Assembly: GCF_014650895.1 (NCBI RefSeq)
Contig: NZ_BMVV01000011.1
Location: 62,001-126,000 of the forward strand
Origin: Streptomyces omiyaensis
GTDB taxonomy: Bacteria > Actinomycetota > Actinomycetes > Streptomycetales > Streptomycetaceae
Direction: 5' to 3'
Length of the DNA: 64,000 bases
Positions 17,359-25,428 of the stretch are shown in pieces. Both the position numbers and the translations under genes were made by a program. The notes beneath the pieces were generated by a model. It ran no database searches. It was given only the letters and a program-made list of their open reading frames with translations, and had not been told where the DNA came from. Numbering within the stretch: position 1 is the first letter of the stretch; each line of letters opens with the position of its first letter.

Positions 17359-18351
17359 ATGAGGATGTTGATCAACGTGCCCGAGACCGTCGTGGAGGAC
17401 GGCCTGCGGGGGCTGGCCGCCGCACATCCCGAGTTGACCGTGGACGTCGAGCGGCGGGTGGTGGTGCGGCGGGACGCGCCGGTGGCGGGGAAGGTCGCGC
17501 TGGTGTCGGGGGGCGGGTCGGGGCACGAGCCGTTGCACGCGGGGTTCGTGGGGCCGGGGATGCTGGACGGCGCCTGCCCCGGGGCCGTGTTCACGTCGCC
17601 CGTACCGGATCAGATGGTGCGGGCCGCGGCCGCGGTGGACAGCGGGGCGGGGGTGCTGTTCGTGGTGAAGAACTACACCGGCGACGTGCTGAACTTCGAG
17701 ATGGCCGTCGAGCTCGCCGAGGACGAGGGCGTCCGGGTGGCGACGGTGCTCGTCGACGACGACGTGGCCGTGACCGACAGTCTGTACACGGCGGGGCGGC
17801 GCGGGACCGGGGCCACGCTCTTCGTGGAGAAGCTGGCCGGGGCGGCGGCCGACGAGGGGGCGCCGCTGGAGCGGGTGGAGGCGCTGGCGCGGCGGGTGGT
17901 CGCGCGGTCGCGGTCGTTCGGGGTCGCGCTGAGCTCCTGCACGACGCCGGCGAAGGGCAGCCCGACCTTCGACCTGCCGCCGGGGGAGCTGGAGTTGGGC
18001 GTCGGCATCCACGGCGAGCCGGGGCGGGAGCGGCGCGGGATGATGACCGCGCGGGAGATCGCCGAGATCGCCGTGGACGCCGTCCTCGACGACCTGCGGC
18101 CGTCGGATCCGGTGCTGCTGCTGGTGAACGGGATGGGCGGGACGCCGCTCCTGGAGCTGTACGGGTTCAACGCGGAGGTGCGGCGGGTGCTGGACGCGCG
18201 CCGGGTGCCGGTGGCGCGGACGCTGGTCGGGAACTACGTGACCTCGCTCGACATGGCGGGGGCCTCGGTGACGGTGTGCGCGGCCGACGAGGAGCTGCTG
18301 CGGCTGTGGGACGCGCCGGTGGCGACGCCCGCCCTGCGCTGGGGCCGGTGA
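17359..18351 (+). CDS. dhaK: Dihydroxyacetone kinase, DhaK subunit
   Basis: This 330-residue protein binds dihydroxyacetone covalently and hands it to DhaL for phosphorylation. GGGSGHEPLHAGFVG near residues 50-65 and the substrate-linking His218 in GIHGEPG are present, and the length is standard. I start it at the ATG at 17359 because a GGGAG site is 6 bases upstream; an ATG two codons earlier touches that site. It heads dhaK-dhaL-dhaM. Pathway: dihydroxyacetone to dihydroxyacetone phosphate, with phosphate from the PTS. Confidence 0.95.
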   Translation: MRMLINVPETVVEDGLRGLAAAHPELTVDVERRVVVRRDAPVAGKVALVSGGGSGHEPLHAGFVGPGMLDGACPGAVFTSPVPDQMVRAAAAVDSGAGVLFVVKNYTGDVLNFEMAVELAEDEGVRVATVLVDDDVAVTDSLYTAGRRGTGATLFVEKLAGAAADEGAPLERVEALARRVVARSRSFGVALSSCTTPAKGSPTFDLPPGELELGVGIHGEPGRERRGMMTAREIAEIAVDAVLDDLRPSDPVLLLVNGMGGTPLLELYGFNAEVRRVLDARRVPVARTLVGNYVTSLDMAGASVTVCAADEELLRLWDAPVATPALRWGR

Positions 18352-18375
18352 GGGGCCGTGGGAGAGGGGACGGCG

Positions 18376-18984
18376 ATGACGGAGTCGTACGGCGCCGCTT
18401 TCGTGGTGCGCTGGATGGAGGCGGCGGCGGGTGCGGTGGAGCGTGAGGCCGGGCGGCTGACCGAGCTGGACTCGGCGATCGGCGACGCGGACCACGGGGC
18501 CAATCTGCGGCGCGGGTTCGCGGCCGTCGCCGAGGAGCTGGCGAAGGAGCCGCCCGGGACGCCGGGGGCGGTGCTGGTGACCGCCGGGCGGCTGCTGATC
18601 TCCACGGTCGGCGGCGCGTCCGGCCCGCTCTACGGGACGCTGCTGCGGCGGGCCGGGAAGGAGCTCGGCGAGGCCGGGGAGGTCACGCGGGACGGGCTCG
18701 CGCGGGCGCTGGCGGCCGGGGTCGCCGCGGTCGGGCAGCTCGGCGGCGCCGCGCCGGGCGACAAGACGATGCTGGACGCGCTGACCCCGGCGGTGGCGGC
18801 CCTGCCCGAGTCGTTCGCGGCGGCGCGGGCGGCGGCGGACGCGGGCGCCGCCGCGACGGTCCCGCTGCGGGCCCGCAAGGGCCGGGCCGGCTATCTCGGC
18901 GAGCGGTCGGTCGGGCACCAGGATCCGGGGGCGACCTCCTCGGCGCTGCTGTTCGCCGCGCTGGAGGAGGTGGCGGCCGGATGA
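18376..18984 (+). CDS. dhaL: Dihydroxyacetone kinase, DhaL (ADP-binding) subunit
   Basis: This 202-residue protein carries the Mg-ADP site LDSAIGDADHGANLRRG, with Asp32, Asp37 and Asp39, and the STVGGASGPLYG loop, both diagnostic of DhaL. ADP stays bound and is rephosphorylated by DhaM. The ATG at 18376 follows GGGGACGGCG, 24 bases after dhaK. Its 3' end overlaps dhaM by 4 bases. Confidence 0.94.
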   Translation: MTESYGAAFVVRWMEAAAGAVEREAGRLTELDSAIGDADHGANLRRGFAAVAEELAKEPPGTPGAVLVTAGRLLISTVGGASGPLYGTLLRRAGKELGEAGEVTRDGLARALAAGVAAVGQLGGAAPGDKTMLDALTPAVAALPESFAAARAAADAGAAATVPLRARKGRAGYLGERSVGHQDPGATSSALLFAALEEVAAG

Positions 18985-19388
18985 GCGGGGAGCGGGTCGG
19001 GATCGTGCTGGTCTCGCACAGCGCGGCCGTCGCGACGGCGGTGGCGGAGCTGGCCCGGGGGCTGGCCGGCGGCGGGGACCCGGCGCCCCTCGCGGTGGCG
19101 GGCGGCACGCCCGACGGCGGCCTCGGTACGAGCTCCGAGCTGATCGCCGCGGCGGCGAGGTCCGTCGACGCGGGGGCCGGCGTGGCCGTCCTGGTGGACC
19201 TCGGCAGCGCGGTCCTCACGGTGAAGGCCCTGCTCGCCGAGGGCGACGGGCTGCCGGAGCGGACGCTGCTCGTGGACGCGCCCTTCGTGGAGGGCGCGGT
19301 GGCCGCGCTCGTCACGGCGGGCACCGGCGCGGATCTCGAAGCGGTGGCGGCCGCGGCCTCGGAGGCGTACGCCTACCGCAAGGTCTGA
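18981..19388 (+). CDS. dhaM: PTS-dependent dihydroxyacetone kinase phosphotransferase, DhaM
   Basis: This 135-residue single-domain EIIA-man-type protein has active-site His13 in VLVSHSA, with LVDLGSAVLT and LLVDAPFVEGA. Longer DhaM proteins elsewhere also carry HPr and EI-like domains, which are absent here, so it must take phosphate from separate EI and HPr. The ATGA overlap with dhaL indicates coupled translation. Confidence 0.92.
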   Translation: MSGERVGIVLVSHSAAVATAVAELARGLAGGGDPAPLAVAGGTPDGGLGTSSELIAAAARSVDAGAGVAVLVDLGSAVLTVKALLAEGDGLPERTLLVDAPFVEGAVAALVTAGTGADLEAVAAAASEAYAYRKV

Positions 19389-19544
19389 GGCGCGCGCGGG
19401 AGGGTCCGCTCCGGCCCGGACCGCCACCGTGCCGGGGTCCGTACCGGGCTTCGTTCCGGGGTCCGTGCCGGGGCGGTCCGCCGTCCGGTCTCCGAGCGCG
19501 AGTGACCGACCCCGCATTGTGATGAAGCAGGTCAACACACTAAT

Positions 19545-19718
19545 GTCACAGGGCCTTGGTGTTCGGGAAACCGGTGCAGTACCGGTGCGGCCCTCGCCAC
19601 TGTGATCGGGAGGTCAGGCTCCGTCCCCTCGGGGAAGCCACTGCTCCGCCGCGGGAGACCGTCGCGGGGTGGGAAGGCGGAGTCGGACGTCATGACCGTC
19701 AGCCAGGAGACCGGCCAG
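19545..19718 (+). ncRNA. Cobalamin riboswitch
   Basis: The leader has the conserved core GGGAAACCGGTG followed by GCGGCCCTCGCCACTGTGA (19567-19607), then a GAAGCCACTG element and a closing B12-box segment GTCAGCCAGGAGACC near 19698. These are the class signatures in the right order and spacing. It ends about 45 bases before cbiM. Adenosyl- or other cobalamin binding would switch off cobalt uptake genes. Confidence 0.93.
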
Positions 19719-19762
19719 GGCGCGTTGTCCATCCACGAGGTGCTGGAGAGGGTCTCCCGATC

Positions 19763-20458
19763 ATGCATATCGCCGAGGGGTATCTGCCCCCCGTCCATGC
19801 GGCCGCCTGGGGCGTCGCATCGGCCCCGTTCGTCGTCCACGGCGTCCGCGCGCTCACCCGCGAGGTGCGCGCCAACCCCGAGTCCACCCTGCTGCTCGGC
19901 GCCTCCGGCGCCTTCACGTTCGTCCTGTCCGCGCTCAAACTGCCTTCGGTGACCGGCAGTTGCTCCCATCCGACGGGCACGGGACTGGGCGCGATACTGT
20001 TCCGGCCGCCGATCATGGCGGTCCTCGGCACCATCACGCTCCTCTTCCAGGCGCTGCTGCTCGCCCACGGCGGGCTGACCACGCTGGGGGCGAACGTCTT
20101 CTCGATGGCGATCGTCGGCCCCTGGGCGGGGTACGGCACCTACGTGCTGCTGAAGCGGTCCGGGGCGCCGCTGATGGTGGGCGTGTTCTTCGGCGCGTTC
20201 GTCGCGGACCTGTCCACGTACTGCGTGACCAGCGTCCAGCTGGCCGTCGCCTTCCCCGACCCGGGCAGCGGCATCGCCGGGTCGCTGGCGAAGTTCGGCT
20301 CCATCTTCGCGGTGACGCAGATCCCGCTCGCGGTGAGCGAGGGACTGCTGACGGTGCTGGTGGTCCGGCTGCTCACGCAGTCCAGCAAGGGCGACCTGCT
20401 GCGCCTCGGCGTGCTCACCCGGACGGAGTCGAAGCGACGCGAGGAGGCGGCGGCGTGA
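19763..20458 (+). CDS. cbiM: Cobalt ECF transporter substrate-binding subunit CbiM
   Basis: This 231-residue membrane protein begins MHIAEGYLPP at the ATG at 19763. The N-terminal His2 and the conserved GSCSHPTGTGLGAI loop are cobalt ligand and signature regions of CbiM, and about six to seven membrane helices follow. A GGAGAGGG ribosome site sits upstream. It is first in the riboswitch-controlled cbiMNQO operon. Confidence 0.95.
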   Translation: MHIAEGYLPPVHAAAWGVASAPFVVHGVRALTREVRANPESTLLLGASGAFTFVLSALKLPSVTGSCSHPTGTGLGAILFRPPIMAVLGTITLLFQALLLAHGGLTTLGANVFSMAIVGPWAGYGTYVLLKRSGAPLMVGVFFGAFVADLSTYCVTSVQLAVAFPDPGSGIAGSLAKFGSIFAVTQIPLAVSEGLLTVLVVRLLTQSSKGDLLRLGVLTRTESKRREEAAA

Positions 20459-20808
20459 TGAGCCGGAACGCGAAGATCAACACCCTGCTGCTCGCGCTCG
20501 TGGCGGCGCTCGCGGTCCTGCCGCTGGCGCTCGGTCTCGGCGACCACAAGGAGGAGCCGTTCGCCGGCGCCGACGCGGAGGCCGAGACGGCGATCACCGA
20601 GATCGAGCCGGACTACGAGCCGTGGTTCAGCCCGCTGTACGAGCCGCCGTCGGGCGAGATCGAGTCGGCCCTGTTCGCCCTCCAGGCGGCGCTGGGCGCC
20701 GGTGTCCTCGCGTACTACTTCGGGGTGCGGCGCGGCCGGCGGCAGGGCGAGGAGCGGGCCGCGGCCCGCGCGGGGAGCGGATCGCCGGCCGCGGACGCGG
20801 ACGCGTAG
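20458..20808 (+). CDS. cbiN: Cobalt ECF transporter small subunit CbiN
   Basis: This 116-residue protein has two membrane helices (about 8-24 and 68-85) around an outside loop with IEPDYEPWFSPLYEPPSGEI, typical of CbiN. CbiN helps load metal into CbiM. The start overlaps the cbiM stop (TGATG). The C-terminal tail is Arg/Ala-rich and variable. Confidence 0.92.
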   Translation: MSRNAKINTLLLALVAALAVLPLALGLGDHKEEPFAGADAEAETAITEIEPDYEPWFSPLYEPPSGEIESALFALQAALGAGVLAYYFGVRRGRRQGEERAAARAGSGSPAADADA

Positions 20809-20814
20809 CCGCCG

Positions 20815-21564
20815 ATGCTGCCGATCGACGCGGCGGCGCACAGCAGTCGCTGGCGCCGCCGCCATCCGGCCGAGAAGGCCGCGCTCGGCTTCGGCCTGAC
20901 GCTCTGCGCGGTGTGCCTGCCGCCGTGGCCGGGCGCGGTCCTGGTCGCGGCGGCCACCCTCGCCGTGCTGCTCGGTCCGGCCGGCGTGCCGGGCCGGCAG
21001 CTGTGGCGGGCCTTCCGGATCCCGCTGGGCTTCTGCGTCACGGGCGCCGTGCCGCTGCTGTTCGCGGTGGGCGGGCCCGGGGGCGCCGTGGCCTGGGCTC
21101 CGGACGGACCGGCGCACGCCGGGGAGCTGCTGCTGCGGACGGCGTCGGCCTCCCTGGGGGTGCTGCTGTTCGCCTTCACCACCCCGGTGTCGGACGTGCT
21201 GCCGCGCCTGGTGCGGGCCGGGGTGCCGGCGCCGGTGGTGGACGTGGCCCTGGTGATGTACCGGATCGTCTTCCTGCTGCTCGACGCGCAGGCGAAGGTG
21301 CGGCAGGCGCAGGCGGCACGGCTCGGGGCGACGACCCGGGCGGCCGTCTGGCGGTCGCTCGCCGGTCTCGGCGCGACCTCGTTCGTGCGCGCCTTCGACC
21401 GGGCGCAGCGGCTCCAGACCGGGCTCGCCGGGCGCGGTTACGACGGCACGCTGCGGGTCCTGCTGCCCGGGGCGGCGGTCTCCCGCCCGTTCCTCGCGGC
21501 GACGGGCGGCCTCCTCGCGGGGCTCGTCGCCCTCACCCTTGTACTGGAAAGGCTTCTGCCATGA
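20815..21564 (+). CDS. cbiQ: Cobalt ECF transporter membrane coupling subunit CbiQ (EcfT)
   Basis: This 249-residue protein has the EcfT layout: an N-terminal segment, four to five helices, and two cytoplasmic coupling helices with Ala-Arg-Gly-type motifs (QAARLG near 162-167 and LAGRGYDG near 199-206) that contact the ATPase. It follows cbiN by 6 bases and overlaps cbiO by 4. Confidence 0.92.
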   Translation: MLPIDAAAHSSRWRRRHPAEKAALGFGLTLCAVCLPPWPGAVLVAAATLAVLLGPAGVPGRQLWRAFRIPLGFCVTGAVPLLFAVGGPGGAVAWAPDGPAHAGELLLRTASASLGVLLFAFTTPVSDVLPRLVRAGVPAPVVDVALVMYRIVFLLLDAQAKVRQAQAARLGATTRAAVWRSLAGLGATSFVRAFDRAQRLQTGLAGRGYDGTLRVLLPGAAVSRPFLAATGGLLAGLVALTLVLERLLP

Positions 21565-22403
21565 CGGCCCCCATCCCGGTCGTGGAGCTGGTGCGCGCGG
21601 GCTTCGCGTACGAGGACGGGCCGGCCGTCCTGTCCGGCGTCGGGTTCGCGGTGACGGAGGGCCGGGCGATCGCGCTGCTCGGGCGCAACGGCGGCGGGAA
21701 GACCACGCTGCTGCGGCTGCTGAGCGGCGGGCTGCGCTGCGGCTCCGGGTCGCTCCTCCTGGACGGCAGGGAGGTGACGTACGACCGGAAGGGGCTGACC
21801 CGGCTGCGGACCTCGGTGCAGCTGGTGGTGCAGGACCCGGACGACCAGCTCTTCGCCGCCTCGGTGGCGCAGGACGTGTCCTTCGGGCCGATGAACCTGG
21901 GGCTGCCGGAGGAGAAGGTGCGGCTGCGGGTCGCGGAGGCGCTGGAGGCGCTGGACATCACCGCGCTGGCGGACCGGCCGACGCACCTGCTCTCCTACGG
22001 GCAGCGGAAGCGGGCGGCGATCGCGGGCGCGGTGGCGATGCGCCCCCGGGTCCTGGTCATGGACGAGCCGACGGCGGGCCTCGACCCGCACGGCCAGGAG
22101 CGGCTCCTGGAGACCCTGGAGCGGCTGCGGGCGGCGGGCACGACGGTGGTCATGGCCACGCACGACGTGGACCTGGCGCTGCGCTGGGCGGACGAGGCCG
22201 CCGTCCTCTCCCCCGCCGGACTGCGCACCGGCCCGGCCGCCGGACTCCTCGCGGACGAGGCGCTGCTGGACGCGGCCCGGCTGCGCCGCCCCTGGGCGGT
22301 CCCGGTCGGGCGGCTGCTCCGCGCGCGGGGGCTGCTGCCGGAGGGCGCACCGGGTCCGCGGACCGCCGAGGACCTGGACGCGCTGCTGGACCGGGTGGGG
22401 TGA
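21561..22403 (+). CDS. cbiO: Cobalt ECF transporter ATPase CbiO
   Basis: This 280-residue ABC ATPase has Walker A GRNGGGKTT (41-49), the ECF-type Q-loop VVQDPDDQLFA, signature LSYGQRKR (in place of LSGGQ), Walker B VLVMDEPTAGLDP and the H-loop THD. It powers cobalt uptake with CbiMNQ. ATGA overlap with cbiQ. It is the last gene of the riboswitch operon. Confidence 0.93.
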   Translation: MTAPIPVVELVRAGFAYEDGPAVLSGVGFAVTEGRAIALLGRNGGGKTTLLRLLSGGLRCGSGSLLLDGREVTYDRKGLTRLRTSVQLVVQDPDDQLFAASVAQDVSFGPMNLGLPEEKVRLRVAEALEALDITALADRPTHLLSYGQRKRAAIAGAVAMRPRVLVMDEPTAGLDPHGQERLLETLERLRAAGTTVVMATHDVDLALRWADEAAVLSPAGLRTGPAAGLLADEALLDAARLRRPWAVPVGRLLRARGLLPEGAPGPRTAEDLDALLDRVG

Positions 22404-22594
22404 GCGGCCGGTCCCCGGCGCGGTCGAACGACCCCGCCGGGTGCCGGCCGTGCCGTCGGGCGCTTCCCCGGCCCGTCGTCCGCCCCGTGGTCACCCCTCC
22501 GCCCCGCGAGGCTCCGCACGCCGCCTCGCGGGGTCGCGCCGTCAAGGGCGCGCCGGACTTCTACCGAGTAGTAACCATCACACCCCGAAGCTTC

Positions 22595-22608
22595 TGCAAC
22601 TAGTTGCA
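22595..22608. promoter_or_regulatory. 14-bp perfect palindrome before fadH
   Basis: TGCAACTAGTTGCA is perfectly symmetric and lies 61-74 bases before the fadH start, in an AT-richer promoter patch. Winged-helix MarR/PadR-type repressors use operators of this size. The PadR gene just after fadH is the natural candidate binder; that link is inference. Confidence 0.65.
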
Positions 22609-22668
22609 TAAACGAGGGCGGGTCGCCTACAACAGGATCCGACGATCCCTGCGCGAGGAGGCGCCCCC

Positions 22669-24693
22669 GTGACCGCGACGACCCCGTACCCGCACCTGCT
22701 CAGCCCGCTCGACCTCGGCTTCACCACCCTGCCCAACCGGGTGATCATGGGCTCGATGCACGTCGGCCTGGAGGAGACCGAGCACGGCTTCGAGCGGATG
22801 GCCGCCTTCTACGCGGAGCGGGCGCGCGGCGGCGTCGGGCTCATCGTCACCGGCGGCATCGCGCCCAACGAGGCCGGACGGCCGTGGGACGGCGGCGCCA
22901 AGCTGACCACCGCCGAGGAGGTCGCCGAGCACCGGCTGATCACCGGCGCCGTGCACGCCGAGGGCGGACGGATCGCGATGCAGATCCTCCACTTCGGCCG
23001 GTACGCCTACCACCCCGGGCTCGTCGCGCCGAGCGCCCTCCAGGCGCCCATCAGCCCCTTCGTGCCGAACGAGCTGACCGAGGCCGAGGTCGAGCAGACC
23101 GTCGAGGACTACGCGCGGTGCGCCGAGCTGGCCCGGGAGGCCGGCTACGACGGCGTCGAGGTCATGGGCTCCGAGGGCTACCTCATCAACGAGTTCATCG
23201 CCGCCGCCACCAACCACCGCACCGACCGCTGGGGCGGCTCCTACGAGAACCGCGTCCGCTTCCCGCTGGAGATCGTCCGCCGGATCCGCGAGCGGGTCGG
23301 CACCGACTTCATCGTCGTCTACCGCCTCTCGATGCTGGACCTCGTCCCCGGCGGCTCCACCCTGGAGGAGGTCGTCCGGCTCGCCCGGGAGATCGAGGCC
23401 GCGGGCGCGACCATCATCAACACCGGCATCGGCTGGCACGAGGCCCGCATCCCCACCATCGCCACCTCCGTCCCCCGCGGCGCCTACACCTGGGTGACGA
23501 AGAAGCTGATGGGCGCGGTGTCGGTGCCGCTCGTCACCAGCAACCGCATCAACACCCCCGAGGTCGCCGAGGAGATCCTCGCCGACGGACGCGCCGACCT
23601 CGTCTCGCTCGCCCGCCCCTTCCTCGCCGACCCCCACTTCGTGCGGAAGGCGTCCGCCGGGCGCTCCGAGACCATCAACACCTGCATCGGCTGCAACCAG
23701 GCCTGCCTCGACCACACCTTCAACCTCAAGATCACCTCCTGTCTGGTCAACCCGCGCGCCTGCCACGAGACCGAGCTGGTCCTCTCCCCCACCCGGCTCG
23801 CCAAGCGGATCGCCGTCGTCGGCGCCGGACCCGCCGGCCTCTCCTGCGCCGTCTCGGCGGCCGAGCGCGGCCACGGCGTCACCCTCTTCGACGCCGCCGC
23901 CGAGATCGGCGGCCAGCTCAACGTCGCCAAGCGGGTCCCCGGCAAGGAGGAGTTCGACGAGACCCTCCGCTACTTCCGCGTCCAGCTCGCCGAGCACGGC
24001 GTCGACGTCCGCCTCGGCACCCACGTCACCGCCGCCGACCTGGACGGCTTCGACGAGGTCGTCGTCGCCACCGGCGTCACCCCCCGCGACCCGGGCATCG
24101 AGGGCCAGGACCACCCGAGCGTCCTCGGCTACCTCGACGTGCTCCGCGACGGCGCGCCGGTCGGCGAGCGGGTCGCGATCATCGGCGCCGGCGGCATCGG
24201 CTTCGACGTCGCCGAGTTCCTGACCGACGGCGGCGAGGGCGCGAGCCAGGACCCCGAGACGTACTTCCGCCAGTGGGGCGTCGACACCTCCTACGAGAAC
24301 CGGGGCGGGCTGCGCAGGCCCGAGCGGAACGCGCCGCCGCGCCAGGTCCACCTGCTCCAGCGCAAGACCACCAAGGTCGGCGCGGGGCTCGGCAAGACCA
24401 CCGGCTGGATCCACCGCACCGAGCTCAAGCACCGGGGCGTCGCCATGGTCGCGGGCGTCGGCTACGACCGGATCGACGACGAGGGCCTGCACCTCACCGT
24501 CGACGGGGAGCGGCAGCTGCTGCCGGTCGACACGATCGTCCTCTGCTCCGGCCAGGAGCCCCGCCGGGGCCTGTACGACGAGCTGGTCGCCGCCGGCCGC
24601 ACGGCCCACCTCATCGGCGGGGCCGACGTCGCCGCCGAGCTGGACGCCAAGCGGGCGATCGACCAGGGCACGCGGCTCGCCGCCACCCTGTGA
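22669..24693 (+). CDS. fadH: NADPH-dependent 2,4-dienoyl-CoA reductase (FadH)
   Basis: This 674-residue protein has an Old-Yellow-Enzyme FMN barrel (1-370), a [4Fe-4S] site C339-I-G-C342...C346...C358 (CIGCNQAC, ITSC) and FAD/NADPH domains (VVGAGPAGLSCAVSAAERGH near 385, AIIGAGGIGFDVAEF near 505). It reduces 2,4-dienoyl-CoA intermediates in oxidation of polyunsaturated fatty acids. The GTG at 22669 follows GAGGAGG. A perfect palindrome sits upstream and a PadR regulator follows in the same direction. Confidence 0.93.
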   Translation: MTATTPYPHLLSPLDLGFTTLPNRVIMGSMHVGLEETEHGFERMAAFYAERARGGVGLIVTGGIAPNEAGRPWDGGAKLTTAEEVAEHRLITGAVHAEGGRIAMQILHFGRYAYHPGLVAPSALQAPISPFVPNELTEAEVEQTVEDYARCAELAREAGYDGVEVMGSEGYLINEFIAAATNHRTDRWGGSYENRVRFPLEIVRRIRERVGTDFIVVYRLSMLDLVPGGSTLEEVVRLAREIEAAGATIINTGIGWHEARIPTIATSVPRGAYTWVTKKLMGAVSVPLVTSNRINTPEVAEEILADGRADLVSLARPFLADPHFVRKASAGRSETINTCIGCNQACLDHTFNLKITSCLVNPRACHETELVLSPTRLAKRIAVVGAGPAGLSCAVSAAERGHGVTLFDAAAEIGGQLNVAKRVPGKEEFDETLRYFRVQLAEHGVDVRLGTHVTAADLDGFDEVVVATGVTPRDPGIEGQDHPSVLGYLDVLRDGAPVGERVAIIGAGGIGFDVAEFLTDGGEGASQDPETYFRQWGVDTSYENRGGLRRPERNAPPRQVHLLQRKTTKVGAGLGKTTGWIHRTELKHRGVAMVAGVGYDRIDDEGLHLTVDGERQLLPVDTIVLCSGQEPRRGLYDELVAAGRTAHLIGGADVAAELDAKRAIDQGTRLAATL

Positions 24694-24743
24694 CCCGCTG
24701 ACCGTCCCCCGGGACGCATGGCCCCCGAACCTAGGATGCGAGC

Positions 24744-25283
24744 ATGTCCCTCCCGCACGCGATCCTCACCGCGCTGCTCGAGAAGCCGTCCTCCGGCCTC
24801 GAACTGACGCGCCGCTTCGACAAGTCGATCGGCTACTTCTGGTCGGCCACGCACCAGCAGATCTACCGGGAGCTGGGGCGCCTGGAGGAGGCGGGGCAGA
24901 TCCGCGCCCTGCCCTCCCCGGTGCCGGTGCGCGGGCAGCGCAAGGAGTACGAAGTGCTGCCCGACGGGCGGGAGTTCCTGCGCGAGTGGGTCGGGGCGGC
25001 CGAGGACCCGAAGCCGCTGCGGTCCGCGCTGCTGCTGCGGCTGCGGGCCGCGGCCGTGGTCGGCTCGGCGGGCCTGCGCGCCGAACTGGAGCGGCACCTC
25101 GCGCTGCACCGGGCCCAGCTCGACGAGTACCACCTCATCGAGGAGCGGGACTTCCCCGCCGAACGGCGCGGCTCCGAACCCGACCGGCTGCGCCACCTCG
25201 TCCTGCGCGGCGGCATCGACCTGGAGCGCTTCTGGGTGGAATGGCTGACCGCCGCCCTGGCCGAACTGGGGCCGCAGGACTGA
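24744..25283 (+). CDS. PadR-family transcriptional regulator
   Basis: This 179-residue protein has the PadR winged helix (2-85; SSGLELTRRFDKSIGYFW, HQQIYRELGRLEEAGQI) and the longer C-terminal helical domain (Vir_act_alpha_C, 95-175) for dimerisation. It lies 50 bases after fadH. Most PadR proteins repress neighbouring genes, and the TGCAACTAGTTGCA palindrome before fadH is a likely operator. Confidence 0.88.
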   Translation: MSLPHAILTALLEKPSSGLELTRRFDKSIGYFWSATHQQIYRELGRLEEAGQIRALPSPVPVRGQRKEYEVLPDGREFLREWVGAAEDPKPLRSALLLRLRAAAVVGSAGLRAELERHLALHRAQLDEYHLIEERDFPAERRGSEPDRLRHLVLRGGIDLERFWVEWLTAALAELGPQD

Positions 25284-25428
25284 CGGCCGCTCCCCTCCGC
25301 CCGCCGGGGACGACGGGCCCGCGCCCCCGCCCCGCGCCCTTCCGCCCCCGCCGCGCGCGGGCCCGCCCCCCGCCCGCCGTGGATACTGGTCGGCATCGGG
25401 TCATGGTCCACGACGGGAAAGGGCGGGT

